Shown here: piece after piece, positions 50,903 to 60,850 of the stretch | Numbering within the stretch: position 1 is the first letter of the stretch | How the letters are laid out: each line of letters opens with the position of its first letter | Source: Planctomycetota bacterium | GTDB taxonomy: Bacteria; Planctomycetota; Phycisphaerae; WQYP01 | Direction of reading: 5' to 3' | DNA: 64,000 nt | Assembly (NCBI GenBank): GCA_021851715.1 | Contig: JAJZCR010000010.1 | Span: 1 to 64,000 of the forward strand | The notes under the pieces: generated by a model | Database searches by the model: none | The model's input: only the letters and a program-made list of their open reading frames with translations | Told to the model about the DNA's origin: nothing | Translations under genes and position numbers: made by a program

Positions 50903-51103
50903 ATGAGTGTGGAAAACATCATTCGAATCATCGCCGGTACGGTGGTCCTTTTGAGTGTTATACTAACGGTGCTGGTCAGCCACTGGTGGCTGATTCTGAC
51001 CGTTATGGTGGGCATTAATTTAATTCAGTCTGCTTTTACCGGATTTTGCCCGGCGGAAATGGTGGTCCGGCGGCTGCGCACCGACTCAAGTGCCAGGCAG
51101 TAG
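50903..51103 (+). CDS. DUF2892 small membrane protein
   Basis: The 66-residue protein has two membrane helices and the DUF2892 pattern: IIRIIAG near residue 6, HWWLILTVMVGINL near 27 and GFCPAEMVVR near 46. DUF2892 proteins occur next to rhodanese and sulfur or efflux genes. The start at 50903 follows AGGAG. It is the first gene of the efflux operon controlled by the ArsR-type promoter. Confidence 0.85.
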   Translation: MSVENIIRIIAGTVVLLSVILTVLVSHWWLILTVMVGINLIQSAFTGFCPAEMVVRRLRTDSSARQ

Positions 51104-51227
51104 GAGCCTGACACCGGCCTGCAACCACAGTGGTGACGCCCGTAAAGGCCCAGGCTCGGCCGGATTTTGCCGGGAACCAGGTGTGTTGATAACCTTCTCA
51201 GACTTTTCAATTTCAGGAGTTGGCTCC

Positions 51228-52349
51228 ATGCCCTCAAAAAGTGCAAAACTCCGGGCCTTGCTGGGGCGGTCTGTCCGCATTGCAACGATTCTGCTGATGG
51301 TGCTCGTGGTGGTGGTCCTTATTCTATGGCTCATCGGGGCTCTAAGAAACAAAATTCCGCCTGGATCAGCCTCCAGACGCGCAGTTGCCACAACTCATCC
51401 GCTGACTGCCGCCGCCCGCAGACTCACCTTGACTCGCAATATGTCGGCGGTGGGAACCATTCGCGCTATTCACCCCGTGACCATCGCATCGCGTATCGTG
51501 GGCCGCATAATCTGGACCAATCTGGAAGTCGGTGCAGTTTTGCAAAAGGGTCAGATTATTGTACGGCTGGATGACCGCAATCTTAAAGCTCAACTGGCCC
51601 AGACGCTGGCGGCGGTGCGATTGGCTCGCGCCGAACTGCATCAGGCACTTATCAACCAAAGGCGGGATAAAACGCTGCTGGCCACCGGAGATGTTACCCG
51701 GGCGGCCATGGATCTGGCGGACACCGGTGTAGCCACGGCCCAGGCCAGTGTAGCCCGGGCCCTGGCCGCCGGCCAATCAGCTAAAACCCTGCTGGCATAC
51801 GCAACGATTCATTCCCCCGTCAACGGTGTCGTGAGACAAAAGATGATCAGTGTCGGTGATACGGTGCTGCCCGGTACGGCTTTGGCCCGCATTTATAACC
51901 CGCGGCGCATGCAGCTTGCCGCGGTGGTGCAGGAATCCCTGGCGGACCGATTGCATCCAGGCGAAATATTGCCCCTGCGCCTGGAAGGTTTAAACCGAAA
52001 GCTCGAGGCTCGCGTGCGGCAGATTGTTCCGCGGGTGCAATCGCAAAGCCGCACCTTTATCATCAAGGCCACGGCCGCTTTTCCGGCAGGTGTATGGCCC
52101 GGCATGTATGGAACCATCCTGGTACCCGTGGGTGCCGAGCATCCACTGGTCGTTCCTGATGCGGCCATCACCTACGTGGGTCAACTGGCACTGGTGCATG
52201 TTCTGCAGGGTAATCGGGTGCTTCGGCAGGTGGTGCAACCCGGACGACACATAGGTCAGTGGCGGGAAATTTTATCCGGACTGCGCATCGGCCAGCGTGT
52301 GGTCATTCCGCCAGGCACCAGCCTGGCGGCACCGGAGGGCCACCCATGA
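51228..52349 (+). CDS. RND efflux periplasmic adaptor (HlyD/MFP)
   Basis: The 373-residue product has a membrane anchor (residues about 15-38) and a lipoyl-type beta domain, a long helical hairpin (about 115-180, ALINQRRDKTLLATGDVTRAAMDL) and a barrel domain, which are the usual parts of a membrane-fusion protein. The C-terminal domain (about 290-350) is present. It overlaps the RND gene by 4 bases and joins the inner-membrane pump to an outer-membrane channel, which is not encoded here. AGGAG precedes ATG 51228. Confidence 0.9.
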   Translation: MPSKSAKLRALLGRSVRIATILLMVLVVVVLILWLIGALRNKIPPGSASRRAVATTHPLTAAARRLTLTRNMSAVGTIRAIHPVTIASRIVGRIIWTNLEVGAVLQKGQIIVRLDDRNLKAQLAQTLAAVRLARAELHQALINQRRDKTLLATGDVTRAAMDLADTGVATAQASVARALAAGQSAKTLLAYATIHSPVNGVVRQKMISVGDTVLPGTALARIYNPRRMQLAAVVQESLADRLHPGEILPLRLEGLNRKLEARVRQIVPRVQSQSRTFIIKATAAFPAGVWPGMYGTILVPVGAEHPLVVPDAAITYVGQLALVHVLQGNRVLRQVVQPGRHIGQWREILSGLRIGQRVVIPPGTSLAAPEGHP

Positions 52350-55300
52350 ATGACACGGGCAAGCCGGAAACACAACAATTTTCCATGCTGGAGCGGCTGG
52401 TACGTGTATTTTTGCGGTCTAACCTTTCCATTGTCCTCATTTTGCTGGCCACGCTCATGGGTATTGCCGCACTGCTGATTACGCCAAAAGAGAAAGATCC
52501 GCAAATCCTGGTTCCCATGGTGGATGTTTACGTAAATTTTCCGGGCCATTCCGCTAAAAGCGTGGAACAACTGGTCACCACGCCCCTGGAGCAACTGCTT
52601 TATCAGATTCATGGCGTTGAATACGTCTATTCCACCAGCAGCCGCGGTCACAGCATGGTCACCGCCCGGTTTTACGTGGGGCAGGATGTCCAGCGGAGCC
52701 TGGTGAAAGTGTATCGCAAAATCCAGGGCCATCTCAGCCTGGTTCCGACGGGCGTTACCGGCTGGGTCATCAAGCCGGAAACCACCAATGACGTGCCCAT
52801 TGTCACGCTGACCCTGACCAGTTCGAAGGTGTCCGCCGTAACCCTGAAGCAAACCGCGGTGGAGCTTTCCAGCCGCCTGGCGGCCCTGCCCAATATTTCG
52901 CGATGCTACGTCATCGGCGGACGCTCACGCGTCATTGATGCCTATTTGAACCCCACCACGCTGCGGGCTTATCATCTAACTCCATTGGCCATTGACCGCG
53001 ATATTCAGGCCGCGGATGTCACGCGAACAGCGGGCAGCTACAAACGCAACAACATGCAGGTGCGGGTACTGGCCGGCACGGCTTTGGCTAACGCGCGGCA
53101 ATTGGGCCGGCTGGTGGTGGCGGTACGCCATCAGCGCCCTGTCTATTTGCGCAACGTGGCCCGCATTGTGGATGGCCCGGCGGAAATACATGCCTATGTA
53201 TGGCACCAGTGGGGCATGGCCGCCAACGAGCCTGCGGCCTCTGGTTTTCCGGGAACCGCTCTTAACTTTGCCGGCCCACACCGCATCAACGCACCGGCCA
53301 CCCCAGCAGTGACCATTGCCGTTGCCAAGCAGGCCGGCAGCAATGCCGTTTGGGTGGCCAACGATGTGATCGCCAAAGCTCAAAAACTCTCCCGCACGAT
53401 TGTGCCTTCCGACATCCAGGTAGTGGTGACACGCAATAGCGGCCTGTCCGCAAGTGAAAAAATCAATGGCTTGGTCGAGGGTCTGCTCGTAGCCATCATC
53501 ATTGTTCTGGTTCTGCTGACCATCGGGCTGGGTCGGCGGGAAGCGCTGGTCGTGGCCGCTGCCATTCCGGTCGTGTTCGGCCTGACTTTGGCCTTTAACC
53601 TGATGCTCGGTTTTACTATCAACCGGGTCACACTGTTTGCCCTGATTTTGTCCCTGGGGTTATTGGTGGATGACCCGATTGTAGATGTGGAAAATATCTC
53701 CCGCCATTTTGCACTGGAAAACAAAGCCAACCGCTCGATCACGCTGCGGGCAATTTCCGAAATTCTCCCGCCGGTGATTGTGGCCACCCTGGCCGTAATC
53801 ATTTCCTTCATACCCATGTTTTTTATCACCGGAATGATGGGGCCATACATGCAGCCGATGGCGTTTAATGTGCCGGTGGCCATGATCATGTCACTGTTGG
53901 TATCCGTGACCATCACACCGTGGCTGAGCTACCATGTCTTAAGGCATAACCACCGCACCACCCATGAACAGGCCTTGGCCGAAGAAGGTGAACCGCAGAC
54001 AAGAAACAACCTGACCCATACCGTTCGCTACCGGGTGTTTAGGCCGCTCATGTCGCCGCTCCTCAATTATCGTCTCGCCCGATGGGGATTTATCCTGGCA
54101 GTGGCGGGGGTTACTGTGGCGGCGGTGGCATTGCCGGCGCTGCGCCTGGTACCCCTGAAAATGCTGCCTTTTGGCAATCAAAGCAATTTGCTTATTGTGG
54201 TACACACACCCCGCGGCACCACATTGCAAACGACCGATACAGTCACCCAGGCCCTGGTGCGAAGGCTGCGGCGTGTCAACGAAGTGGCTGACATCACCAG
54301 TTATGTCGGCACCACTGCACCCATGGATTTTAACGGCATGGTACGCCACTACTTTATCCGCAAGAATCCTAATGATGCCCAGATCAGCGTAGACCTGGCC
54401 GGAAAAAAAGTCCGGGCTATGCAGACCCATGCCATCGCACTAAGGCTGTGCAACAAGCTTACCGCCATTGCTCAAGCGTATCATGCGCGAATTCAAATTG
54501 TGGAAGCTCCACCCGGACCACCTGTTCTTGACACCATTGTCGGTGAAATTCATGGCTCCCCACTGGTGAGCTACCATGAAATGCAGTTGGCCGCTCGCAC
54601 CCTGCGACACCGGCTTTTGCTGGAAACGGGCGTGGTGGATGTGGATGACAGCGTAGAAGCCCCCGAAAAGCAGATGATTTTTGTTACTGACAAACGCAAG
54701 GCTGCGCTCAACGGTGTCACTACGCAGGAAATTGCCGACACCCTTAAAATCGCCTTGGCGGGGCAGGCCGTCGGCCTCATTCATGCCCCCCGCCAGCGTG
54801 AACCGCTGCAGATTATTCTGCGATTTCCCATTGCCCGGCGGTCCAGCCCGGCGGATTTATCCAGGATTTTTGTACAGGGTGCGGATGGCGCCATGATTCC
54901 ACTTTCAGAGCTTGGCGTCTGGAAGCGGAATTGGATGGGGCAGACAATCTACCATAAGGACCTTCGCCGCATTGTATACGTCTACGCGGACAGTGCCGGC
55001 CGCCCGCCCGTCAACGCCATCCTGGATACCCAGGCGGATCGTTTGCCGGATGGTCCCATGCCCTCCATGGCCGGCATGACGCACATTGGGGCCGGCTGGA
55101 TCCACCAGACGCCCCCCCGCCCGCTGTCCCAGCGATCCTTTTTCCATGATGGATCCGGCATTGCGTGGCAGCTGCCGCCCGGCCTGCACGTCAATTTCGC
55201 CGGTGAAGGAGAATGGCGCATCACGATCAACGTTTTCCGGGATCTGGGAATCGCCTTTGCCGCAGCCATGGTGGGCATATATATTCTGCTGGTGGCCCAG

Positions 55301-55783
55301 ATGGGATCCTTTGTTCTTCCACTGATTATCATGCTTGCCATTCCGCTGACGATTCCGGGAGTAATGCCGGGATTCTGGATTTTAAATCTGGTGGCTGCAC
55401 ACGACGTCGGCGGCTACCGCAATTCGATATTTTTTACGGCCACCGCCATGATCGGCATGATCGCCCTGGCCGGTATTGTCACCCGCAATTCCGTTATCTT
55501 AATCGATTTCATCCATCGCTCGCTGGCCCGCGGGTTAAATCTGCACGATGCCATTATTGAAAGCGTGGTGGTGCGCATGCGGCCGATCCTGCTCACCGCC
55601 GGAGCCGCCATGCTTTCTTCCATCCCCATTCTTGCCGACCCTATTTTTTCCGGCCTGGCGTGGTCGCTGATTTTCGGGTTGCTGGCCTCCACCGCTTTTA
55701 CTCTTTTTGTGATACCTGTTACGTACTGGATCATCTTTGCTCACAAACCGGGCCATGGGCTGCCCGTGGAAGCTGATGAATGA
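52346..55783 (+). CDS. RND-family efflux pump
   Basis: The 1145-residue inner-membrane pump has the RND repeat: a first membrane helix near residue 30-48, a large periplasmic domain, a cluster of helices near 380-560, and a second periplasmic domain followed by another set of helices (about 980-1135). The proton-relay motif GLLVDDPIVDVENI lies near residue 440. The inner repeat is symmetrical. Substrate cannot be told from sequence. The subfamily with VDDPIVDVENI includes both drug and cation pumps. The regulator is ArsR-type, so a metal or oxidant signal is possible. Confidence 0.93.
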   Translation: MNDTGKPETQQFSMLERLVRVFLRSNLSIVLILLATLMGIAALLITPKEKDPQILVPMVDVYVNFPGHSAKSVEQLVTTPLEQLLYQIHGVEYVYSTSSRGHSMVTARFYVGQDVQRSLVKVYRKIQGHLSLVPTGVTGWVIKPETTNDVPIVTLTLTSSKVSAVTLKQTAVELSSRLAALPNISRCYVIGGRSRVIDAYLNPTTLRAYHLTPLAIDRDIQAADVTRTAGSYKRNNMQVRVLAGTALANARQLGRLVVAVRHQRPVYLRNVARIVDGPAEIHAYVWHQWGMAANEPAASGFPGTALNFAGPHRINAPATPAVTIAVAKQAGSNAVWVANDVIAKAQKLSRTIVPSDIQVVVTRNSGLSASEKINGLVEGLLVAIIIVLVLLTIGLGRREALVVAAAIPVVFGLTLAFNLMLGFTINRVTLFALILSLGLLVDDPIVDVENISRHFALENKANRSITLRAISEILPPVIVATLAVIISFIPMFFITGMMGPYMQPMAFNVPVAMIMSLLVSVTITPWLSYHVLRHNHRTTHEQALAEEGEPQTRNNLTHTVRYRVFRPLMSPLLNYRLARWGFILAVAGVTVAAVALPALRLVPLKMLPFGNQSNLLIVVHTPRGTTLQTTDTVTQALVRRLRRVNEVADITSYVGTTAPMDFNGMVRHYFIRKNPNDAQISVDLAGKKVRAMQTHAIALRLCNKLTAIAQAYHARIQIVEAPPGPPVLDTIVGEIHGSPLVSYHEMQLAARTLRHRLLLETGVVDVDDSVEAPEKQMIFVTDKRKAALNGVTTQEIADTLKIALAGQAVGLIHAPRQREPLQIILRFPIARRSSPADLSRIFVQGADGAMIPLSELGVWKRNWMGQTIYHKDLRRIVYVYADSAGRPPVNAILDTQADRLPDGPMPSMAGMTHIGAGWIHQTPPRPLSQRSFFHDGSGIAWQLPPGLHVNFAGEGEWRITINVFRDLGIAFAAAMVGIYILLVAQMGSFVLPLIIMLAIPLTIPGVMPGFWILNLVAAHDVGGYRNSIFFTATAMIGMIALAGIVTRNSVILIDFIHRSLARGLNLHDAIIESVVVRMRPILLTAGAAMLSSIPILADPIFSGLAWSLIFGLLASTAFTLFVIPVTYWIIFAHKPGHGLPVEADE

Positions 55784-55822
55784 CCGGCAGGCCGTCCCAC
55801 CTTCTCATGATTTGGCGGACTT

Positions 55823-56926
55823 TCAGCGACCGGGCAGCACCCCATGCTCTCCCAGCCATTGGCTGATGACCGGAGCAATTTGTCGCTGAAGCTCGGCATT
55901 GGCATAACCACACCAATGCACGCCCGTATGCACATCCAGCGGGGCGTCCAGCGGATCGCCGAAGCCATCCGTCAAAATCACACCCGCCCTGGCTGCCACC
56001 AGCGCACCCGCCACATCATACGGATGACATTCCAGGCCGTAAGCGCCGGTCTGGCCGCTGCCGCGCAATGCCGCGTAGAAAAGTGGTCGCAAATCACAAC
56101 AAAACCGGTCTCGGCCCAACATCAGTTCCACCATTTGCCCCCCGGTGGCGATGTATTGGTCTTCAAAAACACTCGCCGCTCCCGGCTCTATCGCACCCAG
56201 GGTACTTCTCACAATGCGCTCCATCAATGTGGAGACAAATATTTTGGTACCCGGAAAAAAGTTGGATACCTGCCCAAACCCATTCCGCAGCGTCGCGGCC
56301 CGACTGGGCTGTACCTTCAAAGGAACCGCCTTATTGCTTTCCAAATTCACACGCACAGCCGAAAGCGAGCCATCTCGCTCGGCAGCGAACATGTCGGCCA
56401 ACAATTGCTTGGATGGAGGCAGTTCCACCATCACCGCAGCGAGCGCATCAGCAAGGGTGGCCGCTCTTCCATCCATGCGGCGAACCGGGCACACTGCGGC
56501 AAGAAACCAGGCGGAGCGTTTATCGTACATGATGTTACGCGTGCCATCGATGGGGTCAATGATCAGGCGATATTTCAGATCCCCATGGACCGGGCCAATG
56601 CGCCGCGTGCCGGTTTGACCCAGGCCTTCCATCACCAGTTCCAGGGGGAAACACACCGACGGCCATGTGAAAATTTTTTCCTGGACAATATCTTCCACAT
56701 GCCGGTCAATCTGGAAGATGGTGTCACCGCCTTCCTGCGCTACAGGAATCGCCATCGCTTCCAGATTCATCGCACCGGCGCGAACCGATAGCAGTTGGGT
56801 GCGTACAGCCTCCCCCAAACCCAGTAACAATGCGGGCCACAAGCCGCGCGAATCCGCCATCTGGTATGCCCTGTCAGGATAAACACCAATCGTCGACAGC
56901 GGCCCGCCACCCTTGCACATGCGCAA
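55823..56926 (-). CDS. Inositol monophosphatase-family phosphatase
   Basis: The product (up to 367 residues) has the IMPase metal sites: DPIDGTRN near residue 124 and a C-terminal HPYDVAGALVAARAG near 301. The middle is longer than typical IMPases. It may act on inositol phosphate, a sugar phosphate or 3'-phosphoadenosine derivatives. The start is uncertain. The ATG at 56860 (residue 23) gives a family-like N-terminus, and the longer frame to 56926 is kept as an upper bound. It converges with the RND gene. Confidence 0.85.
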   Translation of the reverse strand: MRMCKGGGPLSTIGVYPDRAYQMADSRGLWPALLLGLGEAVRTQLLSVRAGAMNLEAMAIPVAQEGGDTIFQIDRHVEDIVQEKIFTWPSVCFPLELVMEGLGQTGTRRIGPVHGDLKYRLIIDPIDGTRNIMYDKRSAWFLAAVCPVRRMDGRAATLADALAAVMVELPPSKQLLADMFAAERDGSLSAVRVNLESNKAVPLKVQPSRAATLRNGFGQVSNFFPGTKIFVSTLMERIVRSTLGAIEPGAASVFEDQYIATGGQMVELMLGRDRFCCDLRPLFYAALRGSGQTGAYGLECHPYDVAGALVAARAGVILTDGFGDPLDAPLDVHTGVHWCGYANAELQRQIAPVISQWLGEHGVLPGR

Positions 56927-56941
56927 GTTTACCCAGGATGA

Positions 56942-58783
56942 CTATCCACCCTGGTTGCCAGGCGCATTAGGAGGTGGCGGTGGCTGCTGGCCGTTCATCA
57001 TGGACATCATCACCATCATCATCACTGCCCGGCCATCACCGGCGAGTGCCGTTAACTGATCCGTCGGGATAAACCATTGCCCGGCAACCTGGCTGCCGCT
57101 GGTTGCCACGCTCACAGTCATCGGATTAGCCGGGGCCGCCCCAGCCTGCGCCAGTGGCGCACCACCACTGGCCGCCGCCATCCGGGCCATCGCCAATCTC
57201 AGCCATGAATCCACCGGCAAATATGCCACTATTTGCGGATGTGGCAATACGTGTACTGTCTGGACGGCAATGTCCGGCTGACTATCCAGAACGTCCTGCT
57301 GCATTCGCACCGCCGTCACCGCCTTCGCCAATTCTCCCCGACTGGCGTTGAGGCCGCCGGCTAAGTGCGTCTTATTCACGGCTCCCATATCAATCTTGGT
57401 ACCGTGGAGGCCATACATGGAAGTTATCACGCTTTGTGCGATGGCTGACTGCGGCAAGGCCGGATTATTCGGCACGGAAACGTGCATGGTGATACGATCA
57501 AAATTCACACCATCCAAAACAAAGGCGTTGGGCTGCAGCTTTATTGCAATGGCACGGTCCGGAAGTTTCATGCCCGAAGGTCCGTAAAGACGCTGAAAAC
57601 CAGCCATGTTCGCCGCCAGCGCCGCCGCGGCGTTGCCGGTCGTCTGCTGCACAAATACGCCATGCATCAACGCTCCCTTCGGGCCGCGGGGACGCATCAG
57701 GCAAAAGGCCATGGCGGACTTTCCCGCCGCCGCCATGGTCGCAAGCTGCGTCGCCAGTTGCTGCTGAGCCTTGGCCATCCCCGGCATTTTGTTGATGGAT
57801 GGATCCTGCGCGGCTTTAGCCACAAGTTTATCCAGCCACACAGACAGTAGCTTTCCATTAGTCATCATAGCACCAACCGCCAGGAAACGCCCCCCCGGCA
57901 AGCCCATCAGCGGTTTGGCGGGCAGTGATCGTTGACCCGCGATCAGCGTCGCCAAACCACTGCCAGGCACCGCATCAACAGCCACTTTCAATGCCACCCC
58001 CGACGGCATGATATTACCGGTAAATAAAACCGCCTGGCTTTCTCGAATGATCTGGCGTAACGCGCAAAACTCCGTATCCATCACCAGACACGTCAACGCA
58101 AGGGATTGGAAGTTGCTCACTTGACCACGGATTTGGGCCATCATCTTGGACTTTACCTGATTCAACTTGGTCAAGGCCTGCTTTCTCACTGCCGGCAGGT
58201 TCAGATAGCAGGCAAAATCCGAAGTGTTAATGCTGTTGGCTTCCGCCGGTGTAACTCCTTTAATGCCCCACGCAGTGGACGCCAAATAGGCCTGCAGCAC
58301 CGACCGGTGCTCAGCCATCACCGCAAAAGCTCCGCGGCGGGCTACGTAACCGGGCGTGCCATCAGGTGCGGTAATGGTGTATATTCCCCGGGCATCGGCC
58401 TTGGAAATACCATCCGCCGCAAAGGCGGTGTGAAGATGGGCTATCGGAAACAATACCACCTTCGGCTGCGGATGACCCGGCATACGATGTAACATTACCA
58501 GTCCGGCGGAACCATGTTCATCTACGCCATGGCCGATGCCCACGTTTTGTTCCATCATAGCCAGTGGATCACTGGTAATCGGCAAGTTCAGTTTTCCGGC
58601 GAGCACCTTAATCTTCTGGTCTACCATGGCCAGGTTGTTCATCACCACGCAGGCTGTAGCATTGGTCGGCACTTGATCGATAACATCAGCCGCCCGAGCA
58701 CTTGCACCGGCCCACGACAGCATGCTTGCCACGACGGCCAAAGCTCCCGAAACCACAGCCTTTTTCGATTGACGCGAAAACAT
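56942..58783 (-). CDS. Large secreted protein, paralogue 1
   Basis: The 613-residue product has a signal peptide (about residues 8-30, ASARA) and a mixed alpha/beta body. It shares the segment [PL]-[FM]-x-G-L-P-x-G-R-[FY]-x-x-x-G-A near residue 300 with the gene upstream (58962-60761), and both begin the mature part with an [IV]-P-[AT]-... N/T-A...V..NNLA-like strand. A Met-rich, Pro-rich tail ends the protein. The two genes are therefore tandem paralogues. No domain is recognised. Start ATG 58783 follows GGAGA. Confidence 0.72.
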   Translation of the reverse strand: MFSRQSKKAVVSGALAVVASMLSWAGASARAADVIDQVPTNATACVVMNNLAMVDQKIKVLAGKLNLPITSDPLAMMEQNVGIGHGVDEHGSAGLVMLHRMPGHPQPKVVLFPIAHLHTAFAADGISKADARGIYTITAPDGTPGYVARRGAFAVMAEHRSVLQAYLASTAWGIKGVTPAEANSINTSDFACYLNLPAVRKQALTKLNQVKSKMMAQIRGQVSNFQSLALTCLVMDTEFCALRQIIRESQAVLFTGNIMPSGVALKVAVDAVPGSGLATLIAGQRSLPAKPLMGLPGGRFLAVGAMMTNGKLLSVWLDKLVAKAAQDPSINKMPGMAKAQQQLATQLATMAAAGKSAMAFCLMRPRGPKGALMHGVFVQQTTGNAAAALAANMAGFQRLYGPSGMKLPDRAIAIKLQPNAFVLDGVNFDRITMHVSVPNNPALPQSAIAQSVITSMYGLHGTKIDMGAVNKTHLAGGLNASRGELAKAVTAVRMQQDVLDSQPDIAVQTVHVLPHPQIVAYLPVDSWLRLAMARMAAASGGAPLAQAGAAPANPMTVSVATSGSQVAGQWFIPTDQLTALAGDGRAVMMMVMMSMMNGQQPPPPPNAPGNQGG

Positions 58784-58961
58784 AAAATCTCCGTTTTGTA
58801 GGATAGATACACGAAAAGTCAGCCCGTTGCCGCCATTCGTAACTATATTGTGCATTATACCGCCACGGTGGTATTTGCAAGCGGGTCTGAATCGGCGGGC
58901 GCGGCCGAAAAGACCCACGTTTCCCGATGACCTCACCGACAGGCCCAGCCGCCGGCCAAAT
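58784..58961. other. Intergenic region between the two secreted paralogues
   Basis: On the minus strand TATAAT lies at 58859-58854, and TTGCAA at 58880-58875 stands 15 bases further upstream. This may be a promoter for paralogue 1. No gene is seen. Confidence 0.45.
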
Positions 58962-60761
58962 TCAAAACAGAAAACCGCCCAACAGCGAATCGCTCTTGAG
59001 CACACTCATCAGCGAATACGCCATATAGGCCCGATATACTATGCACCCTCCTGCGACGGACTCGCTGATCAGCAGCGGTGGAACCGGCGCACCGATGACC
59101 ACCGCCCCCGCCACGGGCCTGCCCGCTCCCGGATGGCCCTGCTGTCGGGCCAGCGATGCCCACCGGGCCAGCGGCAGATAAAAAAGCAGGCGAGCATGCA
59201 CCGGCTCAAACGGTGCCACTTCTGCAATATCGGCCAACTGTGGCAGGTTTTGCTGGTGCTTTTGAATCTGCCTTATTACCTCCGGCAGTTTTCCCGCTAC
59301 CCGGGCATCCGCGAAAATAATCCAATTGTTCATTGCCGCCACATAGACGCAAGGCCTGTGGGACCCGAAAATATTCTGCAGCGTTGGTCCCTCGGGAAGG
59401 ATTGAAGGCGAAGATACCTTGGCTTTATTCGGGAATTTCCCGATCACCTCCAGGAATTGGAGGCTCGAAATGTGCAACGCCTCCGGCTTAACCGTCCAGC
59501 GGGCCTTAGCCCACTTCGAACCTGCAGCCGCCCAGCCGGTAGGATGCTTCACCCATGTTAAAATCTGCTGCAAGTGCCGGCTCGCGTTGGCAATATGCAC
59601 CAACTGAATTCCCAGCCCACCCTGGCCGACTGGCTTTTGGCCGGCATAATTGATCTGGCTTAGCCCCTGCAAATCTGCCAAGGCGTCCAGCGCCACGGCC
59701 GTCTGTTTTTTCAGGGCCGGATACCGCTTATCCAACCGTATCGACGCATGTTTATTCCACACCAGTGCTACGCGGCGTAACCACGCTGCCACCGCAGCAC
59801 CATTTATGGCCGCCGCCCCCGCAACGGTGTAACGTCCTGCCGGCAAGCCCACAAACGGTGTTGGGCCTAATGACAGCGGGGCTTGAATTATTTTCGCCGT
59901 GGCGGTGCCGGGCTGCGGAACGGCTATCAACCGGCACAGCAGCCCCGTGCGGACGAACCTCATGGTAAATATCACCTGCGGCACCTGGGCTATCATCTGG
60001 TGCAGGGCATGTGTGGCCAGCAGGCCGAAAGCCTTTTTATAGTATTCAGTATTGCTTAATTTCACCGGAACTTTCTGTTTTTTCTGCTTCACACTGTTGA
60101 TCTGCGCCATCATCTTCGCCTGTTGCCGATACAGCCGATAGGTGCTGCCCACGCGCAGCGATAACGCCAGATCGCTGTTGATCAAAAAGTGCCGCTGTGT
60201 TGGTGAAAGTTGCGAACCTAAAAAAACCTTTGTCGCCAGGTACTTGCGCACACTTGCCGCCTGATCCGAGAGAATCAGGTAATGGCCCTGCACCGCCATA
60301 AACAGCGGCACCGGCTGCGATGGAATCACTCCCTGATATATTCCGTTCCCCACGCTTTTGGCCCCAAATGCCGCCAGTGTAGCCGTCGGCTTGCTGCTGG
60401 CCAGAAACGCCACCACGGAAGGCTGTACCATCATGGCTCCCGGCTGCGGCCATGACAAAACCGCTATTGCCGCCGGCCGGTTGAAGTTAATCGCCGACGT
60501 GGGGCCAAACTCACGCATCAGTGCGGAGATGGGATCAAAGCTGTCCGGCGAGTTTATCTGGTTTTCCATCAGCCGGATCTTTGCGTCCAGTGCCGCTATA
60601 TTGGCCGTATACACATACAATTCGGAGCCCGCCGGAATTCTTGCCAGTACGCCCCTTGGTTTGGAGGCAGGGTGTGCCGCAGCGAGGCACCGCACCCCAT
60701 GGCCAATCACGGCCGACCAACTCATACCCACTACGACCAATCGCAACAGCATTCCACGCAT
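58962..60761 (-). CDS. Large secreted protein, paralogue 2
   Basis: The 599-residue product has a signal peptide (about 5-28, ending LAAAHPAS) and a mature body starting IPAGSELYVYTANIAALDAK, which parallels the other paralogue's VPTNATACVVMNNLAMVDQK. A later PFVGLPAGRYTVAGAAAINGAAVAAWL matches PLMGLPGGRFLAVGAMMTNG in the other gene. The body has alternating helices and strands. No family is recognised. These lineage-type secreted proteins may be substrate-binding or surface proteins. Confidence 0.7.
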   Translation of the reverse strand: MRGMLLRLVVVGMSWSAVIGHGVRCLAAAHPASKPRGVLARIPAGSELYVYTANIAALDAKIRLMENQINSPDSFDPISALMREFGPTSAINFNRPAAIAVLSWPQPGAMMVQPSVVAFLASSKPTATLAAFGAKSVGNGIYQGVIPSQPVPLFMAVQGHYLILSDQAASVRKYLATKVFLGSQLSPTQRHFLINSDLALSLRVGSTYRLYRQQAKMMAQINSVKQKKQKVPVKLSNTEYYKKAFGLLATHALHQMIAQVPQVIFTMRFVRTGLLCRLIAVPQPGTATAKIIQAPLSLGPTPFVGLPAGRYTVAGAAAINGAAVAAWLRRVALVWNKHASIRLDKRYPALKKQTAVALDALADLQGLSQINYAGQKPVGQGGLGIQLVHIANASRHLQQILTWVKHPTGWAAAGSKWAKARWTVKPEALHISSLQFLEVIGKFPNKAKVSSPSILPEGPTLQNIFGSHRPCVYVAAMNNWIIFADARVAGKLPEVIRQIQKHQQNLPQLADIAEVAPFEPVHARLLFYLPLARWASLARQQGHPGAGRPVAGAVVIGAPVPPLLISESVAGGCIVYRAYMAYSLMSVLKSDSLLGGFLF

Positions 60762-60815
60762 GGCGACACTCCTTGATGAAAAATCTATTCATTAGAATAT
60801 CCTAACACGTCCTCT

Positions 60816-60844
60816 TTGTCGCCTGCGTCAATTCCGGCTATTAT
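60816..60844 (+). promoter_or_regulatory. Promoter directly in front of the MFS gene
   Basis: TTGTCG at 60816-60821, a 17-base spacer and TATTAT at 60839-60844 are followed after six bases by the ATG at 60851. Transcription would start at or next to the start codon, so the mRNA would be leaderless, in line with no ribosome-binding sequence. Confidence 0.6.
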
Positions 60845-60850
60845 TCTGAC

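Noticed and set aside
55844-56791. 315-codon plus-strand frame opposite the inositol-phosphatase gene
   Set aside because: Shadow frame rich in His/Arg/Gln with no motif, while the minus strand has both IMPase metal motifs.
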